From NCBI GenBank assembly GCA_002440225.1, contig DJSH01000052.1, positions 1 through 64,000 on the forward strand: a stretch of DNA of 64,000 bases, read 5' to 3'. This document shows, in pieces, positions 53,346-61,788 of this stretch; within the stretch, counting starts at the first letter, position 1, and each line of letters starts with the position of its first letter. A model generated the notes under the pieces. It was not told where the DNA came from, did not search any database, and was given only the letters and a program-made list of their open reading frames with translations. Both the position numbers and the translations under genes were made by a program. The DNA is from Candidatus Segatella violae. GTDB taxonomy: Bacteria; Bacteroidota; Bacteroidia; Bacteroidales; Bacteroidaceae.

Positions 53346-54077
53346 TTACCAGTTCTTCTCATATTGCTTTCTGCGTGGTTGGCTCATGGCCTTCTGCAGT
53401 TTGCGCTTGGTAGCTTGTTCTTGCTGCACAGCGGCATTTAAGAGTTGCTCAGCATTGTCTCGACTCATCTTGTCTTGATTGTTTTGCTGATTCTGGTTTT
53501 GGTTGTTTTTGTTTTTATCTTTATCTTGATTATTCTTATTGTCTTTATTCTTATCTTTGTTTTGCTTGTCCTTGTCTTTGTTCTTATCCTTGTTCTTGTT
53601 GTTTTTGTTCTTATTCTGCTGGTTTTTGTTCTGATGGTTCTTCAGCAGTTTCTTGCAGAGGGCAAGATTGTAGCGCGTCTCATTGTCTGTAGGATTGCAG
53701 CGCAAGGCGTTTTTATAGCAGTCTATCGCCTGGGCGTACTCACGATGGTTTTGCATGATGACTCCCATGTTGTGGTAACTCTTGGCCCGACGGAGCTTGT
53801 TGGGCTCCAACTGTGCGGAATTAGCAAACTGCTGCATGGCTACGGAATCCTTCTGCTGCATCATCAAGGCGCAGCCTAGGTTGTAGACCGCCTGCGGATT
53901 CTTGCCATTTTTAGAGATAGCCTTTCGATATTGGGTTTCTGCGGCCGCCCACTTGCGAGAGCGGTAAGCTCGGTTACCCTCACGAATAAATGCACGATCG
54001 TTCTGGGCACTCACCTCAGCGAAGCCTGTCACCCAGAGAAGGGCAAATACCAAAATATATCTTAAATATCTCTTCAT
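53346..54077 (-). CDS. batC: BatC: TPR protein with Asn/Lys/Asp/Gln-rich tract
   Basis: A secreted or membrane-anchored TPR partner of the Bat VWA proteins. A signal peptide covers 1-24. Three TPR-like units span about 27-145 (AAAETQYRKAISKNG, AVYNLGCALMMQQKD, AIDCYKNALRCNPTD). Residues about 148-205 are almost entirely Asn, Lys, Asp and Gln in short repeats such as KNKDKNKDKDK. The last 38 residues are basic and helical. In the Bat order of Bacteroides fragilis BatC is likewise a TPR protein between BatB and BatD. Confidence 0.88.
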   Translation of the reverse strand: MKRYLRYILVFALLWVTGFAEVSAQNDRAFIREGNRAYRSRKWAAAETQYRKAISKNGKNPQAVYNLGCALMMQQKDSVAMQQFANSAQLEPNKLRRAKSYHNMGVIMQNHREYAQAIDCYKNALRCNPTDNETRYNLALCKKLLKNHQNKNQQNKNKNNKNKDKNKDKDKQNKDKNKDNKNNQDKDKNKNNQNQNQQNNQDKMSRDNAEQLLNAAVQQEQATKRKLQKAMSQPRRKQYEKNW

Positions 54078-54105
54078 TTTCTTTTCTTTGTTTACCTTAC
54101 TAAGC

Positions 54106-54175
54106 CTTCAAGAATTTTCATGAGTCTTCAAGAACTTCATGAGTTTTAAGAATCTTCATTTGTCTTCAAGCATCA
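54106..54175. repeat. About 20-bp imperfect tandem repeat between batB and batC
   Basis: Units starting near 54106, 54126, 54145 and 54164 (period 19-20) share CTTCAAGAA followed by TTCATGAGT or near copies. They occupy most of the 101-base spacer. Confidence 0.75.
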
Positions 54176-54178
54176 AGA

Positions 54179-55216
54179 TTAGACAGACTTCTTGACATCT
54201 TTCTTGAAGAATTTCACGTTTCTGAGCAATGGGTTCTTGATTTCTAACACGCAAATCTCGATGATGAGAAGCACGATGACCAGAATGCCCAAAGCCTGGA
54301 ATTGTTCATCATAAGCACTATAGACGACGCTCGTTACGTCACCTTTCTGCAACTTTGAAATATCATCGTTCAGGGCTTTCTCAGCATCACTCGTATTGTC
54401 TACGTGAATGTATTCTCCCTTGCCAGCCTGAGCCAATTGCTTACACATCTGCTCGTTGAGGGCAGTCATGACGGTGTTGCCAGCGTTATCTTTCAGATAG
54501 GAGCCGTCCCCCATAGGGATAGGCGCGCCCTTGGTGGTTCCGATGCCCAGAATGAAGACATTGATGCCTTTTTTATTGGCTGCCGCGGCAGCTTCGAGTG
54601 CTCCATCCTCATGGTTCTCGCCATCGGTGATTACGATGATGGCACGCCCCACGTTTTCTTGCTGAGTGAAACTCTTGCTCGCCAGCGAGATGGCTTGCCC
54701 GATGTTGGTTCCCTGTGTCTGTATGAGTCCTGGGGTAATATTGCCCAAGAACATCTTGGCAGATACATAATCGGTCGTTATTGGCAGCTGCACGAAAGCG
54801 TCGCCGGCAAAGACGATGAGACCTATCTTGTCATTGTTGAAATTGTCTACCAGATTTTCTATCAGCATCTTGCTCTTGTCTAGGCGCGACGGAGCCACGT
54901 CCTCACAAAGCATGGAGTTGGAAATATCCAAGCAGATGATGGTCTCTATGCCATGGCGCTTGTCGTGGCTTATCTTGCTACCCATCTGTGGACGAGCCAC
55001 CATCACGATGAGAAGCGCCAAGGCTGCGAGCATCAGCACAAATTTCACCGTAGGGCGATATTTTGAGATGTTGGGCATCAACTGCTTGAGCAACTCTGGG
55101 TCGCCCAATTTCTTCAGCTTAGCCTTTCTTCTCCTCCAGCCTATGAAGCGAACCAGCACGAGCACTGGAATCAGCCACAAAAGCCAAAGGAACATTGGAT
55201 CTTCAAATCTTAGCAT
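54179..55216 (-). CDS. batB: BatB: membrane-anchored VWA-domain protein
   Basis: A 345-residue inner-membrane protein of the aerotolerance system. Two N-terminal membrane segments (about 8-25 and 58-75) flank a basic loop. The von Willebrand A domain covers about 90-285 with a MIDAS site (CLDISNSM, later ITDGENHEDG). A C-terminal helix at about 307-327 anchors the domain in the periplasm. It follows batA in the order seen in other Bacteroidetes Bat operons. Confidence 0.93.
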   Translation of the reverse strand: MLRFEDPMFLWLLWLIPVLVLVRFIGWRRRKAKLKKLGDPELLKQLMPNISKYRPTVKFVLMLAALALLIVMVARPQMGSKISHDKRHGIETIICLDISNSMLCEDVAPSRLDKSKMLIENLVDNFNNDKIGLIVFAGDAFVQLPITTDYVSAKMFLGNITPGLIQTQGTNIGQAISLASKSFTQQENVGRAIIVITDGENHEDGALEAAAAANKKGINVFILGIGTTKGAPIPMGDGSYLKDNAGNTVMTALNEQMCKQLAQAGKGEYIHVDNTSDAEKALNDDISKLQKGDVTSVVYSAYDEQFQALGILVIVLLIIEICVLEIKNPLLRNVKFFKKDVKKSV

Positions 55217-55310
55217 TTTCTCTTATCTATTAAATGCAGGGAAGCTCCCCCACTTATGTCTGTAGGAATGGTCCCCACTTATTTATCTCTATAAAGACTT
55301 ATTTACTCTA

Positions 55311-55368
55311 CTATCTAGGAATGCGACCTTTCTATCAAGGAATACAACCTTCCTATCAAGGAATGCGG
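55311..55368. repeat. 21-bp tandem repeat carrying the batA stop codon
   Basis: Copies start at 55311, 55332 and 55353. On the minus strand each contains ATTCCT followed by TGATAG or AGATAG. The last copy lies over the end of batA, so its 3' end with the stop is repeated twice downstream. Confidence 0.85.
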
Positions 55369-56354
55369 CGGAACCATGTGAGTCGCAACAATATCTCCAC
55401 GAGCAGTACCAGGATGGCGGCGAGCGCAAATGGTTGGTAAGCCTCATATCTCTTGGCGAAGTGGGACACGTTGAACTTGGTCTTTTCCAGTTTGTCGATG
55501 TCCTTGTATATTTTCTTCAACTCGGCATTGTTGGTGGCACGATAGAAGTTTCCGTCGGTGGTCTGGGCGATGTCGCGAAGCGTCTGAGTGTCTATCTCCA
55601 CAGGGATGTTGACGTATTGCACGCCACCAGCCACAGGCATTGGATAAGGAGCAACCTTGTTGGTTCCTACGCCGATGGTGTAAACTCTGATGCCGAAGCT
55701 CTTGGCTATCTCAGCGGCAGTCATTGGCGAGATGTCGCCCATGTTGTTGCTACCGTCGGTCAGGAGGATGACCACCTTCGACTTTGCCTTGGAATCTTTC
55801 AGTCGGCTTACGGCGTTGGCCAATCCCATGCCCACTGCCGTGCCATCGTCGATGAGTCCACGGGCGGCAATATCTGTGCGAGTATCTTGCAACAAGCGCA
55901 AGAGGCTGGCATGGTCGGTTGTCATCGGGCACTGCGTGAAAGCCTCGCCTGCAAAGATGGTCAAGCCGATATTATCGTTGGGTCTTCCGGAGATAAACTC
56001 GGTGGCCACGTCCTTGGCAGCCGCTATGCGGTTTGGCTTCAAGTCTTCTGCTAGCATGGAGGTAGAAACATCCATGGCGAGCATGATGTCGATGCCTTCC
56101 ACCGTTTTGTTGTCCCATGAAGTGTGGGTTTGCGGACGAGCCATGGCGCACACGGTGAGCACGTAGCAGATGCATCTCAGCACCATCGGCAGATGGATGA
56201 GGCGCACACGCTTGCTCTTGGGCGCAAAGCGATAAGTTTGCAGATCGCTCAAGCGCATCGTTGGCTCGTTCTTTCTCCTGTAGAGGAAATACCATAGTAT
56301 ATAAGGTATCAGCAACAGGAGCAACAGGAAATATCCTTTACTTGCAAATTCCAT
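55356..56354 (-). CDS. batA: BatA: membrane-anchored VWA-domain protein
   Basis: Paralogue of BatB, 332 residues. Two N-terminal membrane segments (about 8-25 and 58-75) are followed by the VWA domain with MIDAS residues in AMDVSTSMLAEDL and LLTDGSNNMGD, and a C-terminal membrane helix near 305-325 (FALAAILVLLVEILLRL). BatA and BatB are thought to assemble in the membrane under action of the MoxR chaperone. The 139-base spacer to batB holds the 21-base repeats. Confidence 0.93.
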   Translation of the reverse strand: MEFASKGYFLLLLLLIPYILWYFLYRRKNEPTMRLSDLQTYRFAPKSKRVRLIHLPMVLRCICYVLTVCAMARPQTHTSWDNKTVEGIDIMLAMDVSTSMLAEDLKPNRIAAAKDVATEFISGRPNDNIGLTIFAGEAFTQCPMTTDHASLLRLLQDTRTDIAARGLIDDGTAVGMGLANAVSRLKDSKAKSKVVILLTDGSNNMGDISPMTAAEIAKSFGIRVYTIGVGTNKVAPYPMPVAGGVQYVNIPVEIDTQTLRDIAQTTDGNFYRATNNAELKKIYKDIDKLEKTKFNVSHFAKRYEAYQPFALAAILVLLVEILLRLTWFRRIP

Positions 56355-56407
56355 TTCTTTTTCTTAATTTACTTAGTGGAGCCGTTGATGGCGGCATTCT
56401 TTTTCTT

Positions 56408-57493
56408 TTAGTACACCAGCATGAAAGCCTGGTAGATGATGTTAACCAACAAGGCCGCTACAACGATTCCGCCCGTCCATAGCAATATCTTGATGAGTCG
56501 GCGCTGCTGCTGCGACTTTTGGTCGGCAGTGCTCAACGTTGGAACCACGCGCTCCTCGGTTGGTTTCTCGTCGGTCTTTGTCTGGTCGATGAAATTGATG
56601 GCGTTCACCAGGTTGGCATCGTTCTCGTTCACGAGGGTCTCATACTTGGCAAACTTCACGAGGTCGGCGGTCTGGAAGAGTTCCTTCAACTCGTCTATCA
56701 TCTTTTGGTCGCCCGATGCTCTCAGGCGGTCGATGATTTCTGCGCTGGTCATCTCCATGGCGTTGAAGCCAAAGCGATTGACGATGTACTCACGGATGGT
56801 GTTAGTGAGTTGCGTGTAGTAAGCCTTCTGCGTTTCCTGGTTCTCCACGTGTTGCTGCTTGATGACGTTGATCTCATTGAGAGCCTTCTCGTGGGCTGGA
56901 ACTCGTCTCACAATGCGGATGTGGGTGATGATTGGCTTGTTGTGCTTGAGTCGATAGCGCAGGTAAAGCCATGCGCCACAGACGATTAGCATCAAGATGC
57001 TCAACCAAAACAGCGAGCTCCACTCACTCCACAAGAATGGGTTGTTTTGCACATCCTTGGGTGGATAGAACTGATTGGGGTGAACTGTATCCACAGGCAC
57101 CGTGAGCACCTTGAGAGCCAGCTGGTTGCCATGATAGTCTTTTCCGTTTACCTTCACATTCAAGGCAGGTATGGCGTACACACGCTCATCGAACGAGGTA
57201 AGCCTGTAGTCTCGGCTCACCTCCATTCGGTCGCCCACATGCGAGGTGTCGCCTTGGCTCTGCTCCACCACCTCCACGCCTGGCGTTATCTGCTGTTGAG
57301 GCTTGAAGGAAGGCAGCACCACCTTGTCGCCCTTGCCCACCGTCGCCTTGAGGTGCAGCACCGTCTGCTGTCCGATGAGTATCTGCAGCGAGTCGAGCCG
57401 TTGCTCCACTTGCTGGGCTTGTGCCAAGCTAGGGGTCAGCCAGCTCATCGCTATCGCCATGAATGCGACAATATGTTGTTTTACTATCTTCAT
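56408..57493 (-). CDS. BatD-like membrane protein of the Bat operon
   Basis: A 361-residue exported protein. A signal peptide covers 1-26 (LAQAQ). A beta-rich domain runs to about 160 (SLQILIGQQTVLHLKATVGKG, VYAIPALNVKVNGKDY). A membrane helix lies at about 172-192, then a helical cytoplasmic segment (about 200-330, YYTQLTNTIREYIVNRFGFNAMEM), and a last membrane helix at about 336-356. It resembles a short BatD. Position between the DUF58 and batA genes is the usual place for this component. Its detailed function is unknown. Confidence 0.85.
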   Translation of the reverse strand: MKIVKQHIVAFMAIAMSWLTPSLAQAQQVEQRLDSLQILIGQQTVLHLKATVGKGDKVVLPSFKPQQQITPGVEVVEQSQGDTSHVGDRMEVSRDYRLTSFDERVYAIPALNVKVNGKDYHGNQLALKVLTVPVDTVHPNQFYPPKDVQNNPFLWSEWSSLFWLSILMLIVCGAWLYLRYRLKHNKPIITHIRIVRRVPAHEKALNEINVIKQQHVENQETQKAYYTQLTNTIREYIVNRFGFNAMEMTSAEIIDRLRASGDQKMIDELKELFQTADLVKFAKYETLVNENDANLVNAINFIDQTKTDEKPTEERVVPTLSTADQKSQQQRRLIKILLWTGGIVVAALLVNIIYQAFMLVY

Positions 57494-57545
57494 AGAACTT
57501 TAAAACCTTCTAACTAAATAGAACTATAAGATCTTCTAATATAAA
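57494..57545. repeat. Imperfect 26-bp tandem repeat before the BatD-like gene
   Basis: Two copies (57494-57519, 57520-57545) share AGAACT, then TTCTAA. They fill most of the 67-base spacer after the DUF58 gene. Confidence 0.65.
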
Positions 57546-57560
57546 AAACGAACCACAACT

Positions 57561-58430
57561 CTACCCTCTCTGCTTGAAGAGCATGAGCAAGGCCTTGGAG
57601 AAATCCTCGTTGGTGGCGATGCTAGTCCAGTCCACCTTGCTCTTGGCGAAGAGGCTCCTCAGGTTGTCTTGCCGCATGAGCCAGTGCTGGGTGTGAGCCA
57701 TGCGAAGTTTCTTAGAGCTAGTGTCGATGTACATCTCGTGTCCGGTCTCTGCATCCATCACCTTGAGCAGTCCTACGTCGGGCAGGCTCTTGGCACGTGG
57801 GTCGTACACCTGGATGGCCACCACGTCGTGCTTCTGGTTGGCTATCTGCAACGGATGCTGATAGTCCTTGCGGTCGTAGAAATCGCTTATCACGAAAGCC
57901 GTGCAGTGGCGTTTCATCACCCGTGTGAAGTATTCCAGAGCCTGTCCGATGTCGGTGCGCTGGCTCTGGGGCTTGAAGTCGAGCATCTCCCTGATGATGT
58001 AGAGGATGTGCTTGCGCCCCTTCTTGGGTGGGATGTATTTCTCGATGCGGTCGGAGAAGAAGATGACACCTATCTTGTCGTTGTTCTGGATGGCACTGAA
58101 GGCCAGCGTGGCGGCGATCTCTGTGGCGAGGTCTCGCTTCATCTGCTTCATCGTGCCGAAATCAAGGGAACCGCTCACGTCGACGAGCAACATCACGGTA
58201 AGCTCTCGCTCCTCCTCAAACACCTTGACGAAAGGCTTGTGGAAGCGGGCGGTCACGTTCCAGTCGATGTCTCTCACGTCGTCGCCGTACTGATACTCAC
58301 GCACCTCGGCGAAGGCCATTCCCCTGCCCTTGAAGGCAGAGTGATACTGACCTGCGAAGATGTTCTGGCTCAGACCGCGAGTCTTGATCTCTATCTTCCG
58401 GACTTTCTTTAAGATATCTTGTGTATCCAA
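57561..58430 (-). CDS. DUF58 domain protein (VWA-like), Bat operon
   Basis: A 289-residue cytoplasmic protein that accompanies MoxR ATPases. The DUF58 core is clear: FKGRGMAFAEVREYQYGDDVRDIDWN (about residues 33-58; quoted region is the family hallmark with YQYGDDVRDIDWN) and a VWA-like fold with LLVDVSGSLDFGT. No membrane segment is seen. It is the second gene of the operon, 35 bases after moxR. Confidence 0.93.
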   Translation of the reverse strand: MDTQDILKKVRKIEIKTRGLSQNIFAGQYHSAFKGRGMAFAEVREYQYGDDVRDIDWNVTARFHKPFVKVFEEERELTVMLLVDVSGSLDFGTMKQMKRDLATEIAATLAFSAIQNNDKIGVIFFSDRIEKYIPPKKGRKHILYIIREMLDFKPQSQRTDIGQALEYFTRVMKRHCTAFVISDFYDRKDYQHPLQIANQKHDVVAIQVYDPRAKSLPDVGLLKVMDAETGHEMYIDTSSKKLRMAHTQHWLMRQDNLRSLFAKSKVDWTSIATNEDFSKALLMLFKQRG

Positions 58431-58465
58431 TTTTGTATTATAAATTACGAATTATAAATTATAAA

Positions 58466-59461
58466 TCAAGGCACCTCTACCTTGTTGATGATGCGGCTTA
58501 CGATTTCCTCGCTTGTCACATTGCTTGCCTCAGCCTCGTATGAAAGGCCGATGCGGTGGCGCAGCACGTCGTGGGCCACCGCTCTCACATCCTCTGGGAT
58601 TACGTATCCACGATGCTTGATGAAGGCGTAGGCACGGGCTGCCTTGGCGAGCGAGATGCTGGCACGAGGACTACCGCCGAAGGTAATCAAATCCTTGAGC
58701 TCGCCCAATCCATAACGCTCTGGATAACGAGAGGCAAAGACGATGTCGGCGATGTATTGCTCTATCTTCTCGTCGATGTAAACCTCGTTTACGATGCTGC
58801 GTGCCTTGAGGATTTCCTCGGAGGTGGTGACTGGAGAAACTTGTGGCAGACCGCCCTGGATATTCTCACGTATGATGAGTTTCTCCTCCTCAAGCGTAGG
58901 GTAGTCGATGATGACCTTCAGCAAGAAACGGTCCACCTGAGCCTCAGGCAATTGGTAGGTTCCTTCCTGCTCGATAGGGTTCTGCGTTGCCATTACGAGG
59001 AATGGGTTAGGCAGCTTGAAAGTATCGTCGCCGATGGTTATCTGATGTTCCTGCATCGCCTCTAGCAAGGCGCTCTGTACCTTGGCTGGGGCACGGTTGA
59101 TTTCATCAGCCAACACGAAATTGGCGAAGACCGGACCGCGCTTCACATGGAATGCCTCATCCTTCTGCGAATAGATTTGCGTACCAATCACATCGGCTGG
59201 CAACAAATCGGGGGTAAACTGGATGCGGCTAAAATCGGCGCTGATGAGCTGTGACAATGTTTTGATTGCGAGGGTCTTCGCCAAGCCCGGCACACCTTCC
59301 AAGAGAATGTGTCCATCCGAGAGAAGACCGATGAGAAGACAGTCTACGAGGTGTTTCTGACCTACGATGACCTTATTCATGCCCATTACCAGGTTGGTAA
59401 CGAACTGACTTTGTTGTTCTATCCGCATGTTGAGCTCGCGGATATCGATAGCTTCTGCCAT
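58466..59461 (-). CDS. MoxR family AAA+ ATPase, Bat operon
   Basis: A chaperone-type ATPase thought to help VWA proteins mature. The 331 residues contain LLEGVPGLAKT (Walker A variant, about 54-64), FVLADEINRAPAKVQ (Walker B), the pore region and sensor motif VMATQNPIEQEGTYQLPEAQ, and the C-terminal lid (GGSPRASISLAKAARAYA). It is first in the seven-gene Bat run behind the -7 box at 59515-59522. Confidence 0.95.
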   Translation of the reverse strand: MAEAIDIRELNMRIEQQSQFVTNLVMGMNKVIVGQKHLVDCLLIGLLSDGHILLEGVPGLAKTLAIKTLSQLISADFSRIQFTPDLLPADVIGTQIYSQKDEAFHVKRGPVFANFVLADEINRAPAKVQSALLEAMQEHQITIGDDTFKLPNPFLVMATQNPIEQEGTYQLPEAQVDRFLLKVIIDYPTLEEEKLIIRENIQGGLPQVSPVTTSEEILKARSIVNEVYIDEKIEQYIADIVFASRYPERYGLGELKDLITFGGSPRASISLAKAARAYAFIKHRGYVIPEDVRAVAHDVLRHRIGLSYEAEASNVTSEEIVSRIINKVEVP

Positions 59462-59514
59462 AATTTTAATATCTTTATTTTTACGTTTAATCTCATGTTT
59501 TCAAAAATCAAACG

Positions 59515-59522
59515 CAAAAGTA
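59515..59522 (-). promoter_or_regulatory. -7 promoter box of the Bat operon
   Basis: Minus-strand TACTTTTG followed by C, 53 bases before the moxR ATG at 59461. Confidence 0.6.
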
Positions 59523-59573
59523 ACAAATTATGACCACAATATCGAATAAAGCTATCTAAATAATATTAAAATT

Positions 59574-59623
59574 GTTTCACAAAAGCTATTTTTAGAAACT
59601 TTTAAAGAATAGCTTTCGGAAAC
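59574..59623. repeat. Inverted repeat between the MFS gene and the Bat promoter
   Basis: AAAGCTATT (59582-59590) and AATAGCTTT (59608-59616) form a perfect nine-base inverted repeat, extended by GTTTC/GAAAC at the ends. It may be a weak terminator of the MFS gene; no strong T run follows. Confidence 0.55.
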
Positions 59624-59643
59624 AATCTATATCTTAACTCACT

Positions 59644-60864
59644 TTATCTATTTCTGTGTTTCATGTACCAAGGGTGCACAAAGAAATTGTACAATATGAG
59701 ACTCACCACCACCAATACCAAGCTGGCGACGACAAGGTGACCATCTACCCTATTGAGCAAAGGAAAATTGACAGCCAAAGAAGAAGGGTTTTGCTTTTCC
59801 AACAACATGAAGCCGAGGAACAAGCCCAGGCTCAGTCCCAGTTCCCAAGCCAGGAAGAAGGAGCTCATGCTGGTGCCTCGCTGGCAATGCTTGGCCAGCT
59901 TGATGTAGAAGAGCAGGAACCTGCTGCCCATGATGCCGACGGCAAGGCCCATCAAGGCTGGAGAGATAAACTCGATGGCGGTGAGCTGGTCTGAGGTGAG
60001 AATCAAGATGGCGGCTCCCATCAGGAGCAGTCCCGTGATTACCTCGCTCTTGAGGTCGGCATCGGCAAAGACGTATTTCTCCGCCAAGAAACCGATGGTG
60101 AGTCCCGCCCCTATCAAGAGGTAGAACTGGGCACTATGAGGACTGCCCAAGAGTATTCCCACGGCTGACATCACAAGAACGATGTTGACGAAGAGAGGCA
60201 AGCCTTGCGGCAAGAAGAAGCGGTCGAGGCTGAAGAGAGGCATGTGGTCGGTGGGCGCCTTGAATGGGAACTTCGCCACGGATACGAGCACAAAAGCCAC
60301 CAATGCCGTTACGACAGAAAGCACCAAGCTGTACTTAAATTCCAGGTAATCGAAGGAGAAGGCCACAACCACCGGAGCCAAAGCCAACGCATAGCGAGAG
60401 AACCAAGCCGAGATGAAGTTGGCCTCCGTGCGCTGGAACGACTCGCAAGTATCTATGATGAGCGTGCTGGAGAGCGTCATCTGCGCCAATCCCAGACAGG
60501 CACCCATCACGAAGCGCAAAGCCAGAACCATCCAGAACTCCACCTTCACCTGCAAGAAATGGTCGATGTAGAAGAGCACGGCGGAGCATAGCGCCACACC
60601 CACCATCGCCCATTGGCAGACACGATTGCGGCGATAGCGTTGCACCCAGTAGGAGCAAAAGCCACCCAGTGCAAAGATGCCCAATCCGAACACGCCCATG
60701 GAGCTAGCCACCTCAAGAGGAGTGAAATGACGCTCCAGCAGATAAGGAGGCAAGCCTGGTATCTGGGCGTAGACACTCATCATGAGAAAGAGGTTAGCGA
60801 ACGCTAGCAACCAAAAGTCACGATGCCACAACTTAATATGTATCGGAGTATTCTGTGTATCCAT
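59644..60864 (-). CDS. Major facilitator superfamily transporter
   Basis: A 406-residue membrane transporter with about 12 hydrophobic segments. The first (residues 12-35) and the basic loop WVQRYRRNRVCQWAM between helices 2 and 3 fit the MFS layout. The substrate cannot be read. It follows panB by 61 bases on the same strand, which might hint at a pantothenate-pathway link, but this is only positional. An inverted repeat lies after its stop. Confidence 0.88.
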   Translation of the reverse strand: MDTQNTPIHIKLWHRDFWLLAFANLFLMMSVYAQIPGLPPYLLERHFTPLEVASSMGVFGLGIFALGGFCSYWVQRYRRNRVCQWAMVGVALCSAVLFYIDHFLQVKVEFWMVLALRFVMGACLGLAQMTLSSTLIIDTCESFQRTEANFISAWFSRYALALAPVVVAFSFDYLEFKYSLVLSVVTALVAFVLVSVAKFPFKAPTDHMPLFSLDRFFLPQGLPLFVNIVLVMSAVGILLGSPHSAQFYLLIGAGLTIGFLAEKYVFADADLKSEVITGLLLMGAAILILTSDQLTAIEFISPALMGLAVGIMGSRFLLFYIKLAKHCQRGTSMSSFFLAWELGLSLGLFLGFMLLEKQNPSSLAVNFPLLNRVDGHLVVASLVLVVVSLILYNFFVHPWYMKHRNR

Positions 60865-60925
60865 TACTTTTCAATGATTTCTTCCTATCCAGTTTTTCCT
60901 GTCCTGTTCCTTCACGCCTAGTTTA

Positions 60926-61744
60926 TCAATAGCTCTCTTCGGTGCTGGGGAAGTCCACCGTCTTCACTGCGTCGATGTACGATTTCACGCCCTTGGTGAG
61001 CTCCTCGCCAACCTGGGCGAAATGGCGCAAGAACTTAGGCTTGAAGCCTTGGGTCATGCCCATGGCGTCGGCGTATACGAGCACTTGTCCGTCGCAACCG
61101 TTGCCGGCTCCGATGCCGATGGTCACAGCCTTCACCTTCTTGCTTACCTCGGCAGCCAACTGGGCTGGCACCTTTTCGAGCACGATGGCGAAGCAGCCTG
61201 CCTCGTCGAGGGCAATGGCGTCGCTGAAGAGCTTCTGCGCCTCCGCCTCCTCCTTGGCACGAATGCCATAGCCTCCAAACTTATGGACGCTCTGCGGTGT
61301 CAAGCCGAGGTGTCCATGCACAGGAATACCCGCATCGACCAAGGCTTTCACGGTGTCACAGATTTCCACGCCACCCTCCAGTTTGAGTGCGTCCACGCCT
61401 GTCTCTTTCATCATGCGGCAAGCGTTGCGGAGGGCTTCCTCCTTGCTTATCTGGTAACTACCGAAAGGCATGTCGCACACCACGAGGGCGTGGTTGCAGG
61501 CACGAGCCACGCTGCGTGCATGGTAAATCATCTGGTCTACGGTGATGGGCAGCGTGTCGGCGTTGCCAGCCATCACGTTGCTGGCAGAGTCGCCTATCAA
61601 GATGGAGTCGATTCCTGCGGCGTCTATGATGCCGGCAGTAGTGTAATCGTAAGCGGTGAGCATGGTCACCTTCTCGCCAGCCTTCTTCATCTCTGCGAAG
61701 GTGTTGACGGTAATTTTCTTTTTATCTGTTGATAAATATCCCAT
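60926..61744 (-). CDS. panB: 3-methyl-2-oxobutanoate hydroxymethyltransferase
   Basis: It makes ketopantoate, the first step of pantothenate and coenzyme A synthesis. The 272 residues are a full-length PanB: TAYDYTTAGIIDAAGIDSIL, GDSASNVMAG (metal ligand Asp), DMPFGSYQIS, ALKLEGG and GHLGLTPQSVHKFGGY. Panthothenate partners panC and panD are not in the window. Its promoter box is only seven bases beyond the stop codon of the preceding HAD gene. Confidence 0.97.
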   Translation of the reverse strand: MGYLSTDKKKITVNTFAEMKKAGEKVTMLTAYDYTTAGIIDAAGIDSILIGDSASNVMAGNADTLPITVDQMIYHARSVARACNHALVVCDMPFGSYQISKEEALRNACRMMKETGVDALKLEGGVEICDTVKALVDAGIPVHGHLGLTPQSVHKFGGYGIRAKEEAEAQKLFSDAIALDEAGCFAIVLEKVPAQLAAEVSKKVKAVTIGIGAGNGCDGQVLVYADAMGMTQGFKPKFLRHFAQVGEELTKGVKSYIDAVKTVDFPSTEESY

Positions 61745-61773
61745 TTTATAGTTTTGTTTTGCAAATTCGGGTG

Positions 61774-61781
61774 CAAAAGTA
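61774..61781 (-). promoter_or_regulatory. -7 promoter box of panB
   Basis: Minus-strand TACTTTTG followed by CACCCGAA, 29 bases before the ATG at 61744. Confidence 0.65.
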
Positions 61782-61788
61782 CAAATTT

